Shown in pieces: positions 58,461 to 64,000 of a stretch of DNA of 64,000 nt (its first letter is position 1; each line of letters begins with the position of its first letter). The stretch spans positions 9,675-73,674 of the forward strand of contig JAZNGA010000017.1 of the NCBI GenBank assembly GCA_045576235.1. The letters run 5' to 3'. Position numbers and translations under genes: made by a program. This DNA comes from SIG437 sp045576235. GTDB lineage: Bacteria > Bacillota > Clostridia > UBA1381 > UBA9506. The notes under the pieces are model-generated. The model saw only the letters and a list, made by a program, of their open reading frames with translations, had not been told where the DNA came from and ran no database searches.

Positions 58461-59390
58461 ATGACAGATTTATATGTAGTTTTAAGCAAAATTATAGAAG
58501 AACAAAAACTTGAAGTAATCTCAACTCCCGAAGGCTACCGCGACATTCGCGTGCATGTTCCCGAGGTGAACCGTCCGGGACTCCAGCTTTTAGGTTTTTT
58601 TGATTATTTTGACCCTGAAAGAATCCAGGTTATAGGAAAAATTGAATATACATATCTCAAAAAAATGGACTCCGACGAAAGATACGCCGCGCTTAAGAGC
58701 TTCTTTAATCTGAAGCCCGTTGCAGTTGTTGTTACAAGATCGCTTGAAATCTTCCCTGAAATGGCTCTTGCAGCAAAGGAAAACGATGTTCCTCTTCTGC
58801 GTTCAACAGAAGTGACCTCACAGTTTATGAGCAACCTCATTCTCTCATTAAATGTGAGTCTTGCACCTATGACGACATGTCACGGTGTTCTTGTCGAGGT
58901 CTATGGCGAAGGTATTCTCCTTTTAGGAGAAAGCGGCGTTGGTAAAAGCGAGACAGCAATGGAGCTTGTCAAAAGAGGCCACCGACTTGTTGCAGACGAT
59001 GCTGTTGAAATCAGAAAGGTTTCCAAAAAAACTCTCGTCGGAAGCTCCCCCGCCATCATTCGTCACTTCATAGAGCTGCGCGGCATAGGAGTTGTTGATG
59101 TTAAACAGATTTTTGGTATGGGTGCTGTTAAGGACACAGAAAACATTAATCTTGTCATAAACTTAGAGCCTTGGCAGGCAGGAAAGCAATATGACAGGCT
59201 TGGCATAGACACAGAGATGACTGATATTATGGGAATTAAGATTCCATCTCTGACAATCCCCGTAAAGCCCGGCAGAAACCTTGCAATTATCATTGAGGTT
59301 GCCGCTATGAATCACAGACAAAAGCAGATGGGCTATAATGCTGCAGAGGAGCTCAGCAGAAGGCTCTCAGAACAGACAGACGAGGAATAA
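58461..59390 (+). CDS. hprK: HPr kinase/phosphorylase
   Basis: 309 residues from the ATG at 58461 (GGAGGAAAAT upstream; an earlier ATG overlaps the first AGGAGG). N-terminal MurF-like domain (about 1-125) and C-terminal kinase/phosphorylase domain with HGVLVEVYGEGILLLGESGV-GKSE (P-loop), RLVADDAVEIRK and the signature RGIGVVDVKQIFG. Phosphorylates Ser46 of HPr and controls carbon catabolite repression with CcpA. First gene of hprK-murB-tcdA-mnmA, an arrangement common in Clostridia. TATAAT at 58415-58420 is the likely -10 box. Confidence 0.97.
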   Translation: MTDLYVVLSKIIEEQKLEVISTPEGYRDIRVHVPEVNRPGLQLLGFFDYFDPERIQVIGKIEYTYLKKMDSDERYAALKSFFNLKPVAVVVTRSLEIFPEMALAAKENDVPLLRSTEVTSQFMSNLILSLNVSLAPMTTCHGVLVEVYGEGILLLGESGVGKSETAMELVKRGHRLVADDAVEIRKVSKKTLVGSSPAIIRHFIELRGIGVVDVKQIFGMGAVKDTENINLVINLEPWQAGKQYDRLGIDTEMTDIMGIKIPSLTIPVKPGRNLAIIIEVAAMNHRQKQMGYNAAEELSRRLSEQTDEE

Positions 59391-59419
59391 TCACTAATTT
59401 TTTTCAGGAGGAAATCCCC

Positions 59420-60325
59420 TTGCATAACACAGATTTTTCCAAAATATTATCAGAGACGCTTGATGCGGAAATATATTTTAACGAACCCATGAAAAACCAC
59501 ACAACCTTCAAAATCGGAGGAAATGCTGATGCCTTTGCCTTAGCTAAATCAATTGACGCTTTGCGTGAAATCTTGCTTTTATGCAAAGAAAGAAATGTTC
59601 CGTTTTATGTTATTGGTGCGGGCTCTAATCTGCTTGTCGGCGACAAAGGAATCCGCGGAGTCGTTATAAAATATGTTTCAAATGATGTTTCTTGCGAAGG
59701 AAATATAATCACTGCAGATGCAGGCATTTCTCTTGCGGCACTTGCAAAATTTGCTCTTTCAAATTCGCTTTCAGGGCTTGAGTTTGCTGCCGGCATCCCC
59801 GGTCTTTTGGGAGGCGCAGTCTATATGAACGCAGGCGCATATGGCGGCGAAATGAAGGATGTTGTTTTCGAAACAGAATATGTTGATTCAGATGGAAACA
59901 TAGGTTTTTTCAAAGATGACGAGCACAAATTCTGCTATCGTCACAGCATCTATGTAGATTCCGATAAATATGTAACACAGGCTAAAATCAGGCTCCTTCC
60001 CTCTGAAAAAGAACAAATAAGCAGCCTGATGCACGAGCTTTCAGCGAAAAGAAATGAAAAACAGCCTCTTTCATACCCAAGCGCAGGAAGCACTTTCAAA
60101 CGCCCTGAAGGGCATTTCGCAGCAAAGCTGATAGAAGACGCAGGTCTTAAAGGATATGCAATCGGTGGCGCTATGGTTTCAGAAAAACATTCAGGCTTTG
60201 TCATAAACACAGGAGACGCCACAGCAGCTGATGTTTTAAAACTGACCGAGCACATAAAAAGTGTTGTTATGACAAAATTTAATGTCGAACTGAATTGCGA
60301 GATTAAAATGATTGGAGAATTTTAA
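59420..60325 (+). CDS. murB: UDP-N-acetylenolpyruvoylglucosamine reductase
   Basis: 301 residues, type II MurB. Starts at a TTG (59420) 8 nt after AGGAGGAAA; no ATG is near enough. FAD-binding IGAGSNLLVGDKGIRG, GLEFAAGIPGLLGGAVYMNAGAYGGEM with catalytic residues, YPSAGSTFKRPEG (catalytic Ser) and the C-terminal HSGFVINTGDATAADV. Reduces UDP-GlcNAc-enolpyruvate to UDP-MurNAc in peptidoglycan synthesis. Found after hprK as in many Clostridia. Confidence 0.96.
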   Translation: MHNTDFSKILSETLDAEIYFNEPMKNHTTFKIGGNADAFALAKSIDALREILLLCKERNVPFYVIGAGSNLLVGDKGIRGVVIKYVSNDVSCEGNIITADAGISLAALAKFALSNSLSGLEFAAGIPGLLGGAVYMNAGAYGGEMKDVVFETEYVDSDGNIGFFKDDEHKFCYRHSIYVDSDKYVTQAKIRLLPSEKEQISSLMHELSAKRNEKQPLSYPSAGSTFKRPEGHFAAKLIEDAGLKGYAIGGAMVSEKHSGFVINTGDATAADVLKLTEHIKSVVMTKFNVELNCEIKMIGEF

Positions 60326-60328
60326 CAT

Positions 60329-61042
60329 ATGAGCCAGTTTCAAAGAACAGAAATGTTAATAGGCAAAAATTCTCAAAGCGTTTTAAAAAACGCCTCTGTT
60401 GCTGTTTTTGGCATAGGTGGTGTGGGCTCTTATGTGTGCGAGGCCCTCGCAAGAGCAGGCATAGGAAAATTTCTGCTTTGTGATAATGATGTCGTTTCAG
60501 AATCCAACATAAACAGACAGTTAATAGCCCTTCACTCAACCGTTGGAAAGCCTAAGACCGCCGTTATGGCCGAACGAATTAAAGACATCAATCCTGATGC
60601 CGAGACAACAGAAATTAAGACATTTTTCTCCGCAGAAAATTCAAAAGACTTTAATTTTGACGGAATTTCATACATTGTTGACGCAATAGACACAGTTTCC
60701 TCAAAGCTCGAGCTTATTCTAAGGGCAAAAAAACATAACATTCCCATCATAAGCTGTATGGGAACAGGCAACAAGCTAAACCCAACACTTTTTGAGATAA
60801 CTGATGTTTTTAAGACTTCTGTCTGTCCCTTGGCAAGAGTGATGAGAAAGGAGCTGAAAGCTTTAGGAATTACATCTCTTAAAGTTCTATATTCTAAAGA
60901 AATTCCCAAATCCGCGGAAAATTCCATTTCAGAAAACGGAAGGCACATCCCTGGAAGCATTTCCTTTGTTCCGTCTTCTGCTGGTCTTATAATTGCGGGC
61001 GAAGTCATTTGTGACCTCTGCAAAATAGAAAGGATAAACTGA
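60329..61042 (+). CDS. tcdA: tRNA threonylcarbamoyladenosine dehydratase (ThiF/MoeB/E1-like)
   Basis: 237 residues. ThiF-type adenylating enzyme: VAVFGIGGVGSYVCEALARAGIG (ATP-binding, split here by family consensus), DNDVVSESNINRQLIALHSTVGKPK, and VDAIDTVSSKLELI. Also named CsdL/YgdL; it converts t6A37 in tRNA into the cyclic form. It lies 3 nt after murB and 1 nt before mnmA, so two tRNA-modification genes are joined in one operon with cell-wall and carbon-control genes. Confidence 0.92.
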   Translation: MSQFQRTEMLIGKNSQSVLKNASVAVFGIGGVGSYVCEALARAGIGKFLLCDNDVVSESNINRQLIALHSTVGKPKTAVMAERIKDINPDAETTEIKTFFSAENSKDFNFDGISYIVDAIDTVSSKLELILRAKKHNIPIISCMGTGNKLNPTLFEITDVFKTSVCPLARVMRKELKALGITSLKVLYSKEIPKSAENSISENGRHIPGSISFVPSSAGLIIAGEVICDLCKIERIN

Positions 61043-61043
61043 T

Positions 61044-62108
61044 ATGGACAGAACTTTGATTGCAATGAGCGGCGGTGTTGACAGCGCCGTTGCGGCGTTT
61101 CTCATCAAAAAAGAGGGCGACGACGCCTCAGGAATAACTTTAAAGCTGATTAACGACGGGGTGGACGGATTTTCCCCCTCGTGTTGCACCGAAAAAGACA
61201 TTCTTGATGCTAAGGCAGTTGCAAAAAAACTAAACATACCACATTTTTTATATAACTTCTGTGAAAATTTCAAAGAATGTGTGATAGATAAATTTGTTAA
61301 CACCTATCTTTTAGGCGGCACACCAAACCCTTGCGTTGACTGCAATCGTTATGTTAAATTCCACGAAGTGCTTATAAAAGCAGAGGAAATGGGCTTTTCC
61401 CATGTGGCAACAGGTCATTACGCAATCTGTGAATATGATGAGAAAAGAGGAAGATTTCTTTTAAAAAAAGCGTCAGATGATTCAAAAGACCAAAGCTACG
61501 TTCTCTATTCCCTGACTCAGAAACAACTCTCAAAAATTAAGTTTCCGCTTGGGAAGCTCTCTAAAGCTGAAGTCAGAGAAATTGCACTGGCACAAGGCTT
61601 TGTCAATGCAGAAAAAAAAGAGAGTCAGGACATTTGCTTTGTCAAAGACGGAAACTATGCTGATTTCATTGAAAAATATATTGGCAAAAAAAGCACAGAA
61701 GGCAATTTTATTGACACAAAGGGAAACATTCTCGGCAAGCACAAAGGCCACATCCACTACACAATCGGTCAAAGAAAAGGTCTCGGCCTTTCCGTTCCTG
61801 AATCAGTTTTTGTTTTAAAGAAAGATATTGATAAAAACATTGTAATTGTTGACACACAAGAACACCTTTTTTGTGATGAGCTTCTTGCAGGAGATGTTAA
61901 CCTTATCTCTTGTGATGAAATCACAGATGGCATGGAGGTTTCTGTCAGAACAAGATATAAGCAAAAGGAGACTCCTGCTAAGCTTTTTAAAGCTGAAAAC
62001 AATACCATACGCGTTAAATTCAGTGAGCCTGTCAGGGCCGTGACTCCTGGTCAGGCAGTTGTCTTCTATGATGATGACATCGTTGTCGGCGGCGGTACAA
62101 TTATTTAA
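61044..62108 (+). CDS. mnmA: tRNA 2-thiouridine(34) synthase MnmA
   Basis: 354 residues. PP-loop MSGGVDSAVAAFLIKKEG, first catalytic Cys in GGTPNPCVDCNRYVKF, second in ESQDICFVKDGNY, plus the IGQRKGLGL and C-terminal beta-barrel parts. Thiolates the wobble uridine of Lys, Glu and Gln tRNAs, with sulfur from a cysteine desulfurase. The nearest desulfurase gene here is ~34 kb away. AAGGATAAACTGAT precedes the ATG. Last gene of the operon. Confidence 0.96.
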   Translation: MDRTLIAMSGGVDSAVAAFLIKKEGDDASGITLKLINDGVDGFSPSCCTEKDILDAKAVAKKLNIPHFLYNFCENFKECVIDKFVNTYLLGGTPNPCVDCNRYVKFHEVLIKAEEMGFSHVATGHYAICEYDEKRGRFLLKKASDDSKDQSYVLYSLTQKQLSKIKFPLGKLSKAEVREIALAQGFVNAEKKESQDICFVKDGNYADFIEKYIGKKSTEGNFIDTKGNILGKHKGHIHYTIGQRKGLGLSVPESVFVLKKDIDKNIVIVDTQEHLFCDELLAGDVNLISCDEITDGMEVSVRTRYKQKETPAKLFKAENNTIRVKFSEPVRAVTPGQAVVFYDDDIVVGGGTII

Positions 62109-62115
62109 ATGAAAT

Positions 62116-62171
62116 AAAATGATAGGGGCTGTAGCAAAATGAACTCATTTTGCTACAGCCCCTATCATTTT
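62116..62171. terminator. Long perfect hairpin between mnmA and rlmH
   Basis: 27-bp perfect arms (62116-62142 and 62145-62171) with only AC between; core AGCAAAATGA/TCATTTTGCT and outer GATAGGGGCT/AGCCCCTATC. It can terminate both convergent operons. It is the longest member of the recurring hairpin family and its right flank continues into sequence shared with the 23.4-kb repeat. Confidence 0.85.
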
Positions 62172-62173
62172 TG

Positions 62174-62276
62174 GGCATCCCCAAACTTTACTTGCTGCGC
62201 ACAGGCGCATTTTTATTTACCTGCTATCCATAAATGGGTTGTTACAGGCTTATCCTCTAAGGAGAAGGCTTTTGGC
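62174..62276. repeat. Partial second copy of the palindromic repeat
   Basis: TCCCCAAACTTTACTTGCT (62178-62196) matches 23434-23452 with two changes; TGCTATCCATAAATG and ACAGGCTTATCCTCTAAGGAGAAGG follow, also as at 23.4 kb, but with an extra ~30 bp between the first two blocks and without the GATGAGGTG half. Fills the short gap before the rlmH 3' end. Confidence 0.65.
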
Positions 62277-62284
62277 ATCTCCTA

Positions 62285-62764
62285 CTACTTATGGTATTTT
62301 TCGTTTGCTATTATCTTAAATCCTCTGTAAATCTGTTCCAAAAGAATGATTCTCATCAACTGGTGAGGAAAGGTCATTTCTGAAAAAGAAAGCCTGAGAT
62401 GAGACATTTTTTTCACTCTTTCACTTAATCCACAGGAGCTACCTATTATAAATGCAAAACTGCTTTTTCCCTCCACCATCTTTTTTGATATGAAATCTGC
62501 AAAATCTTCCGATGATTTTTGTTTTCCTTCAACACAGAGGCTTATAATGACATCAGAGCCCGACAAAACTGAAATAACCGTCTCCGCCTCTTTGTCGAGT
62601 GCCGCCTCCTTTTCTGCCTCAGAATAATTTTCAGGCAGCGGGGCTTCGGCAAGTTCAGTTGTTTTCAATTTACAAAACCTTGAAAGGCGTTTTAAATATT
62701 CTGCCTCTGCATCTTTTAAATATTTTTCCTTTAGTTTTCCAATGCAAATAATGTTTATGTTCAT
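62285..62764 (-). CDS. rlmH: 23S rRNA (pseudouridine1915-N3)-methyltransferase RlmH
   Basis: 159 residues, typical length. SPOUT knot methyltransferase: NIICIGKLKEKYLKDAEAEY at the N-terminus, FIIGSSCGLSERVK (SAM-binding) and LSFSEMTFPHQLMRIILLEQIYRGFKI at the C-terminal knot. Methylates pseudouridine 1915 in helix 69. AAAGGGAA precedes the ATG. It follows the MBL hydrolase gene, as in the Bacillus walK-yycHI-yycJ-htrA-rlmH region. Confidence 0.97.
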   Translation of the reverse strand: MNINIICIGKLKEKYLKDAEAEYLKRLSRFCKLKTTELAEAPLPENYSEAEKEAALDKEAETVISVLSGSDVIISLCVEGKQKSSEDFADFISKKMVEGKSSFAFIIGSSCGLSERVKKMSHLRLSFSEMTFPHQLMRIILLEQIYRGFKIIANEKYHK

Positions 62765-62814
62765 GTCAAATTCCCTTTAAAATTCAAGCAAAGATTTTCT
62801 TCAATCTAAAAATT

Positions 62815-63594
62815 CTATCCTTCAATCCAAAACCTTGGAAGAACATTAAGCGCAACATCTGAACCAATCCTCAATCCTTCACCTTCTAATGCATTTCTGA
62901 CAGCCTGATATGCTAAATCAGGAGTGTTATTTTCGTGGGAAAGATGTCCAAGCCAGATGGATTTAGTTCCGCATTTAGAAAGCATCGCGCAAAGCATAGC
63001 GCAATCAGAATTTGAAAGGTGTCCTTTGTCTGAGAGGATTCTCCTTTTTAAGTAGTCAGGATATGCTCCTCTCCTAAGCATATCCACATCGTGATTTGCC
63101 TCAATTATAACACATTCACATCCTGAAAGATTTTCAAACAGCTCGTCGCTTATGTGACCAATGTCTGTCGCTATTGCAAACTTTGATTTTTCAGTTTCAA
63201 AACGATAGCAAACGCTTCCTCTTGCATCATGATGAGTAGAAAAAGGATCAATTTCTACATCACCTATCATAAACGGCTCCCCAGGGGCAACAATTTTTTT
63301 ATTACAAATCGGAATTTTTCCAATTATGGGCATCATATCTTCCCATGTTTCCTCAGTTGCATATATGGGGATATCAGCTTTTCTCGACAAAATGCCTGCG
63401 CCTGAAACATGGTCTCGATGAGAATGGGAGATTAAAATGGCATCTATTTCATCAGGACTTATGTCAATTCTTTTAAGACACTCTGTTATATACTTACCGT
63501 TTGCACCACAGTCAACAAGAATTTTAACATCACCATCGGTTATGAATGTGCTATTGCCTGATGAACCGCTCAAAAAAGACTGAAACCGAATCAA
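62815..63594 (-). CDS. YycJ/WalJ-type metallo-beta-lactamase-fold hydrolase
   Basis: 259 residues. Begins at a TTG (63594) after GGGGGAAG: IRFQSFLSGSSGNSTFI is the YycJ signature. Metal site HSHRDHVSG (HxHxDH), then STHHDARGSV and IIEANHD; C-terminal GHLSHENNT. Cytoplasmic nuclease-like enzyme of the family linked to coordination of cell division and DNA replication in Bacillus. Monocistronic or with rlmH (50-nt gap). A promoter with TTGACT and TAAAAT at 17 nt lies upstream. Confidence 0.93.
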   Translation of the reverse strand: MIRFQSFLSGSSGNSTFITDGDVKILVDCGANGKYITECLKRIDISPDEIDAILISHSHRDHVSGAGILSRKADIPIYATEETWEDMMPIIGKIPICNKKIVAPGEPFMIGDVEIDPFSTHHDARGSVCYRFETEKSKFAIATDIGHISDELFENLSGCECVIIEANHDVDMLRRGAYPDYLKRRILSDKGHLSNSDCAMLCAMLSKCGTKSIWLGHLSHENNTPDLAYQAVRNALEGEGLRIGSDVALNVLPRFWIEG

Positions 63595-63627
63595 TGTCTT
63601 CCCCCTAAATCAAAAACTATATTATTT

Positions 63628-63656
63628 ATTTTAAACTTCCACTCGCAAAAAGTCAA
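63628..63656 (-). promoter_or_regulatory. Promoter of the YycJ-type gene
   Basis: Minus strand: TTGACT (63656-63651), 17-nt spacer, TAAAAT (63633-63628). The gap 63657-63788 shows nothing else recognisable. Confidence 0.7.
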
Positions 63657-63788
63657 CAGGGATATTTTCATTTTGTTTGTTTTATGAAATATTTTAATTA
63701 CGCAATTTTATCTTCTCTAAAGGCTCTTTTTTGTTTATCTGTTAGCTTTTGGGCCTCATTCCACCACGTGCGACTTTCACATACAAAA

Positions 63789-63814
63789 AAGCGGCATATC
63801 TTGCGATATGCCGC
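63789..63814 (-). terminator. Terminator of the repeat-tailed gene
   Basis: Arms AGCGGCATATC and GATATGCCGCT with loop TTGC, followed on the minus strand by TTTTTTGTATG. Confidence 0.85.
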
Positions 63815-63860
63815 TAATTTTTAGATTAAAGTTTCATTCAATCTGCTAAACCAGTTAGCC

Positions 63861-64000
63861 TTACGGCTCTTCTGTAGCTGCAGGCTCTTCTGTAGCTGCA
63901 GGCTCTTCTGTAGCTGCAGGCTCTTCTGTAGCTGCAGGCTCTTCTGTAGCTGCAGGCTCTTCTGTAGCTGCAGGCTCTTCTGTAGCTGCAGGCTCTTCTG
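63861..64000 (-). CDS. 3' end of a gene with a (PAATEE)n tail, partial
   Basis: Only the last 45 codons are inside the window; the stop TAA is at 63863-63861 and the gene continues past 64000. Every visible residue belongs to a hexapeptide repeat Pro-Ala-Ala-Thr-Glu-Glu, coded by seven perfect 18-bp units (63865-63990) plus 10 bp of an eighth. The exact DNA identity, including third positions, means recent expansion or constant turnover. Such Pro/Glu/Thr-rich tails often link a surface or ribosome-associated protein to a flexible end; the product cannot be named. Its frame and terminator show that the repeat is coding. Confidence 0.75.
   Translation of the reverse strand, partial: EEPAATEEPAATEEPAATEEPAATEEPAATEEPAATEEPAATEEP

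Noticed and set aside
63865..64000. CRISPR or non-coding satellite
   Set aside because: The 18-bp units have no spacers and read as an open frame ending in a stop codon followed by a terminator.

Overview
The window is A+T-rich chromosomal DNA from an anaerobic, Gram-positive-type member of the Clostridia (Bacillota), probably a gut commensal. The grounds are the SCIFF peptide with its radical SAM maturase, HPr kinase, WhiA, RqcH, a phenylalanyl-tRNA synthetase T-box leader, pyruvate phosphate dikinase, DUF1540, an S-layer-homology remnant, AGGAGG-type ribosome sites and many consensus promoters with 17-nt spacers. The species cannot be named from the sequence alone. Genes are dense and arranged as short operons on both strands; no rRNA, tRNA, prophage, insertion sequence or CRISPR array was seen.

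Layout. 1-4.3 kb: 5' part of a very large exported protein, divergent from an AraC-type regulator that is interrupted by an in-frame TAG. 5.4-13 kb: an XRE repressor with a probable self-operator, then DNA repair (OGG), tRNA methylation (TrmL), aminotransferase/Lrp pair, EngB, a PfkB sugar-phosphate kinase and Lon. 13-15.6 kb: the ranthipeptide cassette (SCIFF peptide and maturase, TIGR04086 membrane protein, YajC); the 46-aa peptide gene is easy to miss. 15.7-26.5 kb: a C-terminally short MocR regulator, a CLC channel, a cation/proton antiporter, DUF1015, an EamA-type transporter, a Gfo/Idh oxidoreductase, a block of palindromic repeats and PpdK. 26.7-31.8 kb: DUF1540, a cysteine desulfurase-like enzyme, three unrecognised small proteins, and an acyl-CoA-synthetase-like gene overlapping an E2-type acyltransferase homologue that lacks its catalytic His.

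32-36.4 kb: a nucleotide-sugar cassette (4,6-dehydratase, PLP aminotransferase, ATP-grasp ligase). 36.5-41.5 kb: an NlpC/P60 wall hydrolase and an L-rhamnose/L-fucose breakdown operon (kinase, two-domain class II aldolase, lactaldehyde reductase). 41.6-49.2 kb: ribosome rescue genes smpB and rqcH side by side, then whiA, polA, a lytic transglycosylase, coaE and DUF6062. 49.3-49.9 kb: a tandem structured repeat and an S-layer-homology gene remnant. 50-58.3 kb: a DedA/TVP38-type membrane protein, pheST behind a T-box, two Gfo/Idh oxidoreductases, UPF0210 and an ACT protein. 58.4-64 kb: hprK, murB, tcdA, mnmA, then rlmH and a YycJ-type hydrolase on the other strand, and the 3' end of a gene made of 18-bp repeats.

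The most notable non-genic signals are a family of related terminator hairpins sharing a GCAAAA...TTTTGC core at several unrelated operon ends, a composite palindromic (MITE-like) element at 23.4 kb with a second partial copy at 62.2 kb, and the 125/134-bp tandem repeat at 49.3 kb whose paired positions differ in a compensatory way between units.
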